From Flavobacteriales bacterium UBA5422 (lineage in GTDB: Bacteria > Bacteroidota > Bacteroidia > Flavobacteriales_D > Crocinitomicaceae): a DNA stretch of 38,625 nucleotides. Positions within the stretch are counted from its first letter, which is position 1, and the number at the start of each line of letters is the position of its first letter. The stretch spans positions 1 to 38,625 of the forward strand of contig DHNG01000042.1 of the NCBI GenBank assembly GCA_002409405.1, given 5' to 3'. Below, in pieces: positions 31,066 to 38,625 of the stretch. Below the pieces are notes generated by a model, which saw nothing but the letters and a program-made list of their open reading frames with translations, had not been told where the DNA came from and ran no database searches. Both the position numbers and the translations under genes were made by a program.

Positions 31066-32967
31066 TTATAACTTCCCTTCGATCAATTCATCTACCACAT
31101 TCGGATCCAATAACGTACTGGTATCTCCCAGATTGGAAATTTCGCCTTCGGCAATTTTGCGTAGAATACGCCGCATGATTTTTCCGGAACGTGTTTTCGG
31201 CAGTCCGCTTACGAATTGAATTTTTTCCGGGATGGCAATCTTTCCGATTTCTGCCACAACTGATTCTACAATTTCACCACGTGCATGGATTTCATCTTCC
31301 GGTGCTTTTTCACATACAACGAATGCATAAATCGATTGTCCTTTCACCGGGTGTGGGAAACCGACAACAGCAGATTCTACCACATTGTCATTGGTATTGA
31401 TTGCATTTTCGATTTCTGCAGTACCAAAGCGGTGTCCGGAAACGTTGATTACATCGTCGACACGTCCAATAATGCGATACATTCCATTCTGATCACGTTT
31501 TGCACCATCTCCGGTAAAATAATAGCCATCGTACGTTGAAAAATAAGTGACACGACAACGTTCATGGTCTCCGTATGTTGTTCGCAACATCGAAGGCCAC
31601 GGTGATTTAATGCACAAATATCCTTCTACGTCTGCTTCCTGGATTTCTTTTCCTTCCTGGTCTAATAGTACCGGATTTACGCCCGGAAGCGGGTATCCTG
31701 CAAAGGTTGGTTTCATCGGTGAAATGTTCCCGATTCCCGAGATCATAATTGCTCCGGTTTCTGTCTGCCACCAGTTGTCAACAATCGGACACCGTTCTTT
31801 TCCGACGTGCAAATGGTACCATTTCCATGCTTCGTCATTGATTGGTTCTCCGACAGATCCCAAAACTTTTAACGAATCCAGGCTATAAGATAGCACGTGA
31901 TCTTCTCCATGTGCCATCAAGGAACGAATTGCTGTTGGTGCCGTCAGGAACTGGTTGACACTGTGTTTGTCGATTACCTGCCAGAAACGTCCCGGATCCG
32001 GATACGTTGGAATCCCTTCAAACATGACACTTGTCGTTCCTGAGATTAATGGTCCGTAAACGATGTATGTATGTCCTGTGATCCAGCCTACATCAGCCGT
32101 ACACCAGTAAATATCAGATTCATCACATTGGTAGACATTCTGAAACGTATAGGCCGCTCCGACCATGTAACCTCCGCATGTATGTACCACTCCTTTCGGT
32201 TTTCCGGTAGATCCGGATGTATAGAGAATAAATAACACATCTTCGGCATCCATCGGTTCCGGTGCACATGATTTTGGTTGCCCGGAAACCACCTCATGCC
32301 ACCAGTAATCACGTCCTTCTTCCATATTTGGTCCCCATCCCAAACAATCGTATACAATAACTGTTTCAACAGATGTACATGCCTCTAACGCTTCATCCAC
32401 TACTCGTTTTACAGGTATTTGCTTTGCTCCGCGGTTCAAGCCGTCGGAAGTGATCACTGCTTTTGCCTCCGCATCATTGATCCGGTCAGCTAATGCAGAA
32501 GAAGAAAATCCGGCAAATACAACAGAGTGAATTGCTCCGATTCGGGCACACGCCAACACGGCAACAGCCAGTTCCGGGATCATTGGCATGTAGATACACA
32601 CCCGGTCTCCTTTTTTAATTCCTTTTTCTTTCAATGCATTGGCAAACTGGCAAACGTGCTCGTACAGCTCACGATAGGTATAACGCACAAATCGCTGTTT
32701 CGGATCATTCGGTTCCCAAATAATTGCCAGTTTATTTCCACGCGTTTCCAGGTGTCTGTCCAACGCGTTTTCAGTAATATTTAATTTTGCTCCCTTGAAC
32801 CATTCTACTTTCGGTTCCTGAAAGTTCCACTCCAGAACTTTGTCCCATTTCTCCATCCACTGAAATTCTTCAGCGACATCTCCCCAAAATTTTTCAGGAT
32901 TCTCAATGCTTAATGCATACTTCTCTTTGTACTCTTCGAACGATTTAATTTGCAATTTGTTTGTCAT
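31066..32967 (-). CDS. acs: Acetyl-CoA synthetase
   Basis: AMP-forming acetate-CoA ligase of 633 residues, full family length. Residues 249-259 (YTSGSTGKPKG) are the P-loop-like adenylation motif; WCTADVGWITGHTYIVYGPL is the acetate-pocket region with the Trp residues expected for a small substrate; DNWWQTETGAIMI and YYFTGDGAKRDQNGMY with GRVDDVINVSGHR are the core A5-A8 motifs. The C-terminal TRSGKIMRRILRKIA carries Lys596, the catalytic lysine that acetylation switches off in other bacteria. It converts acetate, ATP and CoA to acetyl-CoA in the cytoplasm. It is the last gene of the kinase-regulator operon and is followed by a terminator. Confidence 0.97.
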   Translation of the reverse strand: MTNKLQIKSFEEYKEKYALSIENPEKFWGDVAEEFQWMEKWDKVLEWNFQEPKVEWFKGAKLNITENALDRHLETRGNKLAIIWEPNDPKQRFVRYTYRELYEHVCQFANALKEKGIKKGDRVCIYMPMIPELAVAVLACARIGAIHSVVFAGFSSSALADRINDAEAKAVITSDGLNRGAKQIPVKRVVDEALEACTSVETVIVYDCLGWGPNMEEGRDYWWHEVVSGQPKSCAPEPMDAEDVLFILYTSGSTGKPKGVVHTCGGYMVGAAYTFQNVYQCDESDIYWCTADVGWITGHTYIVYGPLISGTTSVMFEGIPTYPDPGRFWQVIDKHSVNQFLTAPTAIRSLMAHGEDHVLSYSLDSLKVLGSVGEPINDEAWKWYHLHVGKERCPIVDNWWQTETGAIMISGIGNISPMKPTFAGYPLPGVNPVLLDQEGKEIQEADVEGYLCIKSPWPSMLRTTYGDHERCRVTYFSTYDGYYFTGDGAKRDQNGMYRIIGRVDDVINVSGHRFGTAEIENAINTNDNVVESAVVGFPHPVKGQSIYAFVVCEKAPEDEIHARGEIVESVVAEIGKIAIPEKIQFVSGLPKTRSGKIMRRILRKIAEGEISNLGDTSTLLDPNVVDELIEGKL

Positions 32968-32993
32968 CTTGTTTGTTTTTGAGTTAATACTAG

Positions 32994-33362
32994 TTATTGC
33001 AATAAATTCATGACTTCTTGCATGATTTGTTTGGTATTGAAAGGTTTTGTGAGGTACTTATCCGCACCTACACTCATTCCTTTTTCGATTGCTTCTTTGC
33101 CCGATTTAGCAGATAAAAATATAATTTTTATTGAATTTGTCAGTGGATTTGACTTCAATTTTTCACACACTTCATAACCGTCCATTCCCGGCATCATGAT
33201 ATCCAGAATCACCAATGCAGGGATCTCATTTTTAGCAATTTCCAACGCTTCTTCTCCATTTCGTGCGATGAATGGCTGGAACCCATTTTTTCGCATCAGG
33301 TAATCCAGGGAAAGTACGATACTTGGCTCATCATCCACTATTAAAATCTTCTTCTCACTCAT
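32994..33362 (-). CDS. Single-domain response regulator
   Basis: Stand-alone receiver of 122 residues: ILIVDDEPS with Asp10 and Asp11, phospho-acceptor Asp54 in LVILDIMMPGMDGYEV, the switch Ser in IIFLSAKSG and Lys in YLTKPF. There is no output domain, unlike CrbR/ErdR-type partners, which carry a LuxR HTH. Its start overlaps the kinase stop by four bases (ATGA), and acs follows after 26 bases, so the three are one operon. It may act by protein contact (for example on a distant regulator or on the kinase) or as a phosphate sink. Confidence 0.94.
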   Translation of the reverse strand: MSEKKILIVDDEPSIVLSLDYLMRKNGFQPFIARNGEEALEIAKNEIPALVILDIMMPGMDGYEVCEKLKSNPLTNSIKIIFLSAKSGKEAIEKGMSVGADKYLTKPFNTKQIMQEVMNLLQ

Positions 33363-36052
33363 GCCACAATGAATTTATTTTGTTCAAACGGTAACGTAAA
33401 TATAAACTTTGCCCCGAAAGTTTCATCCTTTTCTACCCAGATTTTTCCTTCGTGCAATTGTATAATCTTCTTAGAAATAGCTAATCCCAGACCACTTCCT
33501 TTGCTTTTTTTCGTGCCTTTGTTATCTGCCTGAAAGAATTTCTCAAAAATAACCTGCTCCATGCCCCGCTCCACTCCTTCTCCATTGTCAGTGATTTCTA
33601 CAATGACTGTGTTGTTCGATTTTCGCGTTCCAACCCAGATTTCTCCTTTGGTTGTATTGCAGTGATTGGACGCATTTGTCAACAAGTTGATGACAACTTG
33701 TGTGATCCGGTCATAGTCCAGTTCCATAACAGGAAGTGTATCATCCAATGCGATGTGCAGGGAAATATTTTTCTTTTTAAAGGTTTCGTCCATCGTGTTG
33801 GTACAATAGACAATCAATTCGTTGATATCAGCATGTGAAATCCGTAACTGATGTTTCCCGGATTCAAAATTTTCAAGATCGAGTACCTGAGAAATAAGTC
33901 GTGTCATCCGGTTGGTTTCTTTGAGAATGGTCTGCAAAAATTCTTTCCGGATTTCTTCCGGCATTCGCTCATCATCTGTCAGCAATTCGCTCAATGCTTT
34001 GATACTCGTCAACGGAGTACGCAATTCGTGTGTAACGGTATATAAGAACTCGTCTTTCAACAAGTCATTTTTCTTCAGCTTTTGATTCGTCAGTTTCAAT
34101 GCATCCGACAGACGTTTCAATTCTTGTGAAGTCTGGTTTAATTCTTTATTGAGCACCATCAGCTTCTGCGATTCTTCGAGGATATCCACCACGTCTTCCA
34201 TCGAAATCTGGTCTTCTTTTGTCACGGAAGCTACAAGAATCCGTGCTGACGAAGATCCGATCATGTTACTGAGTAATTTCTCAACATGGCGCACCACCCT
34301 GGAATCGAGTTCTTCTTTTTCGTCCAGTTGAATGTTATTTTTTTCTGTGAACGTTCTAAGTTCATAATTGGCACGCTGCTCGCCCAGAAAACGGGACAAA
34401 AGCGATTGCACATCCGGGAAAAAAGCCTTCCCTTTCCAGACAACAGACGATTCAACCGATTCTGAATAATTATAAATGTTCACAAACAATTCAGCCTGAT
34501 TCCGTTCCAGGTTACTCTGCTTGGAAATCAACGAGACAAATACATACAGGCTCGCATTGACGAACATCGACCAGAAGAAAACGGTAGTAATAATCGCTCC
34601 GTGGTTATTCTCAATGGACTCCGTTACCAACATGATGTAATTTTTATTGACCGTTCCTCCGAACAAGGTCGGAATTACCAGGAAAAGAAACCAAATGACA
34701 AAACCACTGACGATTCCTGCAAAAGCTCCTTTGACATTGCCATGTTTCCAGAAAATTCCTCCTAAAATGGCAGGTGCAAACTGTGAAACGGCAATGAACG
34801 AAACCAATCCGATGGAAATGAGGGAATATTCGACGGCTACCAGTTTGTAATAGAAATAAGCCAGCAGCAATACAATCAGGATACTGATCCGACGGAACAG
34901 TACCGGAATTTTATGGTCTTTCCCTTTAAACCGGTTGATAAAAAACGGGCGATCAATAAAAGATGGTAAGAGAATCGAGTTGGCAACCATTTTACTGATG
35001 GCATGCGTTGCTACAATGATCATTCCACTCGCAGCAGAAAAACCACCTAACAACACAAAAATAGCCATCCATTTGTGTCCGTTCAGTAAAGGTAATGCCA
35101 GCATATAGGTATCTTTGTCGACATCTGTTTCGGAGAAAAAATGATTCCCGGCTACTGCTATCGGCACCACAAACAAATTGATTAAAATAAGGTAAATCGG
35201 GAACATCCAGATGGCTTTCTTCAATTGTGTTTCATTGCTGGCTGCAAATACTCCTACTTCAAACTGGCGGGGGAGAAACAAAAACGCCAATCCTGATAAA
35301 ATAATCATTCCAAACCATTGCGAAAAATTATTGGATGTATTCAACTTCAGTTCTCCATCCGGAATCAGTGCGTACACCTGACTTTGATCATCAAAAATGT
35401 AGTAGCAAACGTAGATTCCGAATACGATGAAAACAACCAGTTTCACAATGGATTCAAATGCAATGGCCCCCATCATTCCATGGTTCTGTGATTTATCCTG
35501 GAGTTTCCGCGTTGTAAAAGCAATTAGAAAGAGTCCCAATCCTACGGTTACAACAAAGGCCATATCGATGAATCCGAAAAATGAGAAGTTAGCCTGCGAC
35601 TTATCCCCCCAGGAAATGACCGTTTCCAATCCCCGTTCGATTCCTGTGATTTGTAAGGCAATATAAGGGATGATTCCCACCCCAAGTAAAACCGTCACCA
35701 GGCGATTCAGCGCAATGCTTTTATTGTAGCGCGATGAAATAAAATCCGACATCGAGGTAATTCCCTGCGCTTTGGAGATCCGGATAAACTTCCGGTAGAT
35801 AATCCACATAAGCGGAGCGACAATGAGCGGTCCGATGTAAATCGTTAAAAATTCGATGCTGTACGTTGAAGCTGCACCAACACTTCCAAAGAAAGTCCAG
35901 GCGGAGCAGTAAACAGCCAGGGTCAAGGCATACACTGTCGGATTTCCTGCAATTCGCTTCCGCCACTTCTTCGACAAATCAATTCTGTAGGCGATGCCAA
36001 ACAGCAGTACCAGGTACAGTATCAATGTCAAAAAGATGGAGCTTCCAACCAT
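33359..36052 (-). CDS. SSS transporter-histidine kinase fusion (CrbS/CbrA-like)
   Basis: Fusion protein of 897 residues. Residues about 1-500 are a sodium:solute symporter (SSS) domain of about 13 helices (AVYCSAWTFFGSVGAASTYS, ITSMSDFISSRYNKS, GGFSAASGMIIVATHAISK). A linker with a coiled coil (about 620-665) leads to the HisKA domain with His675 in TVTHELRTPLTS, the N box in NLLTNASNHC (near 789), G1 in EITDNGEGV and G2 in GSGLGLAISKK. Relatives CrbS and CbrA link substrate sensing or uptake to control of acs and carbon use. The start directly abuts the preceding stop. No PAS or STAC domain was clearly identified. Confidence 0.95.
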   Translation of the reverse strand: MVGSSIFLTLILYLVLLFGIAYRIDLSKKWRKRIAGNPTVYALTLAVYCSAWTFFGSVGAASTYSIEFLTIYIGPLIVAPLMWIIYRKFIRISKAQGITSMSDFISSRYNKSIALNRLVTVLLGVGIIPYIALQITGIERGLETVISWGDKSQANFSFFGFIDMAFVVTVGLGLFLIAFTTRKLQDKSQNHGMMGAIAFESIVKLVVFIVFGIYVCYYIFDDQSQVYALIPDGELKLNTSNNFSQWFGMIILSGLAFLFLPRQFEVGVFAASNETQLKKAIWMFPIYLILINLFVVPIAVAGNHFFSETDVDKDTYMLALPLLNGHKWMAIFVLLGGFSAASGMIIVATHAISKMVANSILLPSFIDRPFFINRFKGKDHKIPVLFRRISILIVLLLAYFYYKLVAVEYSLISIGLVSFIAVSQFAPAILGGIFWKHGNVKGAFAGIVSGFVIWFLFLVIPTLFGGTVNKNYIMLVTESIENNHGAIITTVFFWSMFVNASLYVFVSLISKQSNLERNQAELFVNIYNYSESVESSVVWKGKAFFPDVQSLLSRFLGEQRANYELRTFTEKNNIQLDEKEELDSRVVRHVEKLLSNMIGSSSARILVASVTKEDQISMEDVVDILEESQKLMVLNKELNQTSQELKRLSDALKLTNQKLKKNDLLKDEFLYTVTHELRTPLTSIKALSELLTDDERMPEEIRKEFLQTILKETNRMTRLISQVLDLENFESGKHQLRISHADINELIVYCTNTMDETFKKKNISLHIALDDTLPVMELDYDRITQVVINLLTNASNHCNTTKGEIWVGTRKSNNTVIVEITDNGEGVERGMEQVIFEKFFQADNKGTKKSKGSGLGLAISKKIIQLHEGKIWVEKDETFGAKFIFTLPFEQNKFIVA

Positions 36053-36244
36053 TTACCGATTCTTTTTTTCCAGGATAAAACCAATTATACTAACAACCAT
36101 TCCAACGATCAACAGGTAAACTAAAATAGCAGGAATTTGTCCCGTTTTCATATCCAGGATGTGATACACAATCGGGTAATTGACCAATACAAGGGTCAGA
36201 AAACCGATAAAAATATAAAATGATTGTAGTTTTCGTTTATTCAT
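36053..36244 (-). CDS. Small two-helix protein ahead of SSS kinase
   Basis: Protein of 63 residues (Met at 36244; a Met five codons earlier is less likely). Two hydrophobic helices (about 7-24 and 38-56) with the loop NYPIVYHILDMKTGQIPAI. Its position directly before an SSS domain, with stop and start codons adjacent, and its size resemble small partner proteins (DUF485/DUF3311 kinds) that accompany sodium symporters; exact family membership is not certain. A 12-bp hairpin lies in its leader. It is the first gene of the operon down to acs. Confidence 0.75.
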   Translation of the reverse strand: MNKRKLQSFYIFIGFLTLVLVNYPIVYHILDMKTGQIPAILVYLLIVGMVVSIIGFILEKKNR

Positions 36245-36259
36245 TTCTATTGCGAGCAA

Positions 36260-36288
36260 AAACCCGCAGCATCATCTGCCGCAGGTTT
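36260..36288 (-). promoter_or_regulatory. Leader hairpin of the SSS-kinase/acs operon
   Basis: On the minus strand AAACCTGCGGCA pairs with TGCTGCGGGTTT around a 5-base loop: 12 contiguous pairs counting two G-U pairs, followed by TTTTTG. The mirror plus-strand sequence has mismatches, so the RNA read from the minus strand is the folding one. It starts almost at the predicted transcript start and ends 16 bases before the ATG. Confidence 0.6.
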
Positions 36289-36290
36289 CC

Positions 36291-36298
36291 CAAATGTA
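36291..36298 (-). promoter_or_regulatory. -7 element of the SSS-kinase/acs operon
   Basis: Minus strand TACATTTG is a perfect TAnnTTTG. A TTG lies at 36325-36323, 24 bases upstream, slightly far for a -33 element. Predicted transcript start is near 36287, at the base of the leader hairpin. Confidence 0.55.
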
Positions 36299-36371
36299 CA
36301 AAATTTATTATTTGCTGTCCCGCAACCTATCTGCCTGTTTGTTTTTAACGATTCGAACACTTTCGTCAGAA

Positions 36372-36407
36372 GCACGGTTTCCCCTTTTACCGGGGAAACC
36401 ACTGTGC
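36372..36407. terminator. Strong hairpin after small membrane gene
   Basis: GGTTTCCCC (36376-36384) pairs with GGGGAAACC (36392-36400), a perfect 9-bp stem with a 7-base loop; GCAC (36372-36375) and GTGC (36404-36407) can extend it across a 3-base bulge. It lies about 55 bases past the stop at 36462. No T run follows on either strand, so termination is possible but not certain. Confidence 0.45.
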
Positions 36408-36461
36408 ATTCTAAATTTAAAAACTACACTACATAACCGGAAGCGGTTGAAAATAGCCTAT

Positions 36462-36713
36462 TTAATCGTTGTCTTCAAATGAGTCGACATCATCGTATTC
36501 TCCCTTCAGCGAATACAAGCCGAAGATCAGTAATCCGATTGCTACCGGGATGAAGATAAACAGGATGATTCCCCATTGCAGTGATGTATTCAGTCGCTCG
36601 ATTCCCGATCCTGCCAGTGATATCTTTTCAACCATTTGTATGATCATAAAGACAAGTGATGTCGGAGCCAATACAATCCAAATGATTCCTAATAATCTCT
36701 TTAATGCTTTCAT
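36462..36713 (-). CDS. Small membrane protein of DUF6814 type
   Basis: Protein of 83 residues with two membrane helices (about 9-26 and 46-70). KALKRLLGIIWIVLAPTSLVF, then LQWGIILFIFIPVAIGLLIFG and the acidic tail LKGEYDDVDSFEDND, resemble a short Bacteroidota family (I believe DUF6814) often found beside MHS transporters. It begins 17 bases after the MFS stop on the same strand, suggesting co-transcription and possibly a partner role for the transporter. Function unknown. Confidence 0.8.
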   Translation of the reverse strand: MKALKRLLGIIWIVLAPTSLVFMIIQMVEKISLAGSGIERLNTSLQWGIILFIFIPVAIGLLIFGLYSLKGEYDDVDSFEDND

Positions 36714-36730
36714 ATCTGTTGTTTTTAATA

Positions 36731-38242
36731 TTAACGTTTATGTGTGTTATTACTCAAATAGATTGTTCCGATGACCAGACAGATTGCTGCAATTCCTATC
36801 GGATACCACAATCCGGACAGCGGAGTGGATCCCGGGTAACTGATGATCAGCGTTGCAATGAATGGCACCAATCCTCCGAAGACCCCGTTTCCGATGTGGT
36901 ACGGCAATGACATGGATGTGTAACGGATTTTTGTCGGGAACAATTCAACGAGGAATGCTGCGATCGGTCCGTATACCATTGTTACCAATAACACCTGGAA
37001 GAACACCATCATGACGAATTTCCAGAATGTTCCGTTGTCCAGTGTTTTCTCTTTTAAAACAACTTTTTCAACGGCAGGAGAAGAATCAGCGAAGATTGTT
37101 TGTGTTTTTATCTCTTTGTACGTGGCACCGCTGTTAAGCGTTTTTAATGTAGTAGTCGTAATGGTTGAATCTTTTCCATTATCTGCTAATTGACTCACTA
37201 CTACAGGTGTCCCCGCTGATTTCAATTCAGTTTTTTCAAATGTTGCATAATCCGTGCTGTCCAGGAAGTTTTGATAGATCGGTCGGTAGAATAAAATTCC
37301 CAGCAACATCCCTGTCAACATGATCCATTTTCGTCCGATGCGGTCACTCAATGCACCGAAGACAACGAAGAACGGTGTTCCGAAAGCAATTGCCCACAAC
37401 AAGATGTAACGCGAATCGTTAAAGTCGACCATACAGGTATTCTCAATGAACGACTGGGCGTAAAACTGTCCCGTGTACCAGATAACTCCCTGCCCCATTG
37501 CTGCTCCGAACAATGCTAACAACACCATCTTAAAGTTCTCTTTCTTGCTGAAACTTTCTTTCAATGGATTTTTGGATACTTTTCCTTCCGATTTCAAGCG
37601 TGAAAATTCCGGTGATTCGTGCATTTTCATCCGGATGTAAATCGAAACCACTACCAGCAGGATTGACAATAAGAACGGAACACGCCATCCCCAATCTGCA
37701 AAAGCTTCGTTCCCAAGCATGTTTTTTGTCATTACAATAACACCGAGAGAAATAAACAAACCAAGTGTTGCAGTTGTCTGAATCCAGCTGGTAAAAAATC
37801 CGCGCCTTCCTTTAGGTGCATGCTCGGCCACATAGGTTGCAGCCCCTCCATATTCACCTCCGAGTGCCAATCCCTGAACCAACCGGAGAATGAGCACCAG
37901 GATCGGAGCGGCATAACCAATTGTTTCATACGATGGAATCAAACCGATTAAGAAGGTTGATCCTCCCATGAGAACCAATGTCAGTAAGAATGTATATTTA
38001 CGTCCGATCAAGTCTCCCAGTCGTCCAAATACCAATGCTCCGAACGGGCGCACAATGAATCCGGCAGCAAAAATTGCCAGGGTATTGATCAACGCGGAAG
38101 CACCTGCATCCGATGGAAATAATTTTGATCCGATAATGGTTGCCAAACTTCCGAAGATGTAAAAGTCATACCACTCAATGAGTGTCCCCAACGACGAGGC
38201 TCCAATTACCTTGACAACACTGTTTTTGTTTTCTGTGTTCAT
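36731..38242 (-). CDS. MFS transporter, metabolite:H+ symporter (MHS) family
   Basis: Transporter of 503 residues with 12 helices. It shows the MHS signatures GTLIEWYDFYIFG (TM1), FGRLGDLIGRKYTF (loop 2-3), LVQGLALGGEYGGAATYVAEHAP (TM4-5) and LSDRIGRKWIMLTG (loop 8). Relatives move carboxylates such as citrate, ketoglutarate, shikimate or acetate, or proline/betaine, with protons. A polar insertion of about 75 residues (about 327-403, Thr-rich) sits between helices 8 and 9, on the periplasmic side by topology. The gene lies 27 bases after a porin gene and ahead of the acs operon, so a carboxylate substrate is likely (inference). Confidence 0.93.
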   Translation of the reverse strand: MNTENKNSVVKVIGASSLGTLIEWYDFYIFGSLATIIGSKLFPSDAGASALINTLAIFAAGFIVRPFGALVFGRLGDLIGRKYTFLLTLVLMGGSTFLIGLIPSYETIGYAAPILVLILRLVQGLALGGEYGGAATYVAEHAPKGRRGFFTSWIQTTATLGLFISLGVIVMTKNMLGNEAFADWGWRVPFLLSILLVVVSIYIRMKMHESPEFSRLKSEGKVSKNPLKESFSKKENFKMVLLALFGAAMGQGVIWYTGQFYAQSFIENTCMVDFNDSRYILLWAIAFGTPFFVVFGALSDRIGRKWIMLTGMLLGILFYRPIYQNFLDSTDYATFEKTELKSAGTPVVVSQLADNGKDSTITTTTLKTLNSGATYKEIKTQTIFADSSPAVEKVVLKEKTLDNGTFWKFVMMVFFQVLLVTMVYGPIAAFLVELFPTKIRYTSMSLPYHIGNGVFGGLVPFIATLIISYPGSTPLSGLWYPIGIAAICLVIGTIYLSNNTHKR

Positions 38243-38269
38243 ACTTTGAGTTTTTGTTTGTATTTGATT

Positions 38270-38625
38270 TTATAGATAGACCATCAGTTGCAAGGTCAAT
38301 TCATTTCTGTTTCTCAGGTTATTGACATCCGTAAAGTCAGGTCGGAGTCGGTAATTTACGGTCCATTTTGCATGATGTCCCGCCATATAAAGGTTTAACC
38401 CCGCATCCAGTAAATTCACCGGAACAATCTCATTGTTCGCATTTCTCAATCCTTTGAACCGTGCATGTGAATAAGCAACATATGGTTGCAGGCGGAGCTT
38501 ATCAGAGAAATTAGGCACTAAATATCCCAATTGTCCATAGAGGATTGATCCTGTTCCAACCGTCGGAACTGCATTTCCTCTCAATGCCCCACCTCCGTCG
38601 GATGGATTCAGAATACCAATGTGTC
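38270..38625 (-). CDS. Outer-membrane porin, 3' end only
   Basis: C-terminal 118 or so residues of a beta-barrel protein whose 5' end lies outside the window; the frame stays open to position 38625. Alternating strands with aromatic girdles are visible: SILYGQLGYLVPNF, LRLQPYVAYSHARF, NLLDAGLNLYMAG, AKWTVNYRLRPDF and the final NELTLQLMVYL, ending in a hydrophobic barrel-assembly signal. The pattern fits phosphate-selective-porin-like (OprO/OprP) or similar small-anion porins common next to MHS transporters in Bacteroidota. The TTG at 38584 is an internal Leu codon, not the start. Likely co-transcribed with the MFS gene. Confidence 0.78.
   Translation of the reverse strand, partial: HIGILNPSDGGGALRGNAVPTVGTGSILYGQLGYLVPNFSDKLRLQPYVAYSHARFKGLRNANNEIVPVNLLDAGLNLYMAGHHAKWTVNYRLRPDFTDVNNLRNRNELTLQLMVYL

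Noticed and set aside
1..38625. CRISPR arrays, tRNA or rRNA genes, integrase or prophage genes
   Set aside because: No regular spaced repeats, cloverleaf patterns or integrase/transposase motifs were seen; some small RNAs could still be missed without a search tool.

Overview
The window looks like chromosomal DNA of a Bacteroidota bacterium, probably a flavobacterium of the Fluviicola/Crocinitomicaceae type (my inference from protein style). Support comes from moderate-to-low GC, several promoters of the Bacteroidota form (TTG/TTTG, about 20 nt, then TAnnTTTG), few Shine-Dalgarno sites, and families typical of that phylum (DUF4173, DUF1361, LytS/LytTR pairs, an outer-membrane porin next to an MHS-type MFS transporter). 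No rRNA, tRNA, CRISPR array, prophage or intact insertion sequence was found. About 53 protein genes fill the window, two of them cut by its edges.

Layout. 1-484: AT-rich 3' end of an mcrC-like restriction gene, the edge of a defence locus. 0.5-3.9 kb: small stand-alone genes (DoxX, HxlR, WYL regulator, YdeI, GyrI-like, VOC) with a block of degenerate 'cgcaaag' repeats. 3.9-5.8 kb: TetR gene and a three-gene membrane operon with a clear palindromic operator. 5.8-12.5 kb: a long minus-strand run of bestrophin channel, CPA1 antiporter, frameshifted metallo-beta-lactamase-fold hydrolase, exported alpha/beta hydrolase, two orphan proteins and an LCIB/C-type (theta) carbonic anhydrase. 12.6-15.4 kb: orphan protein, NAD(P)-binding protein, exported serine hydrolase. 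15.6-17.4 kb: LytS/LytTR two-component pair. 17.4-22.3 kb: ArsR with two SRPBCC proteins, NAD(P)-binding protein, methyltransferase, GNAT, DUF1398, small membrane protein, CPBP protease. 22.5-25.8 kb: transglutaminase-like protein, AraC regulator, then DinB, DUF1572 and a UDG-fold protein in one operon.

26.0-30.8 kb is a compact membrane-lipid/envelope block (metallophosphoesterase, VanZ-like, DUF1361, diacylglycerol/undecaprenol kinase, DUF4173, winged-helix regulator, membrane protein). It is bracketed by two related elements of about 150 bp with inverted G/C-run termini, and it contains two copies of the palindrome ACTTTG-N5-CAAAGT, which I infer is the operator of the block's own regulator.

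31.1-38.6 kb is an acetate/carboxylate module on the minus strand: porin, MHS transporter, small membrane protein, small SSS-associated protein, SSS-transporter/histidine-kinase fusion, single-domain response regulator and acetyl-CoA synthetase, closed by an intrinsic terminator. The layout resembles CrbSR control of acs, but the response regulator has no DNA-binding domain.

The observations I find most unusual are the bestrophin/CPA1/theta-carbonic-anhydrase neighbourhood (echoing the LCIB-bestrophin partnership of the algal CO2-concentrating mechanism), the paired boxes and flanking repeats around the 26-31 kb block, and the acs island with an output-less response regulator.
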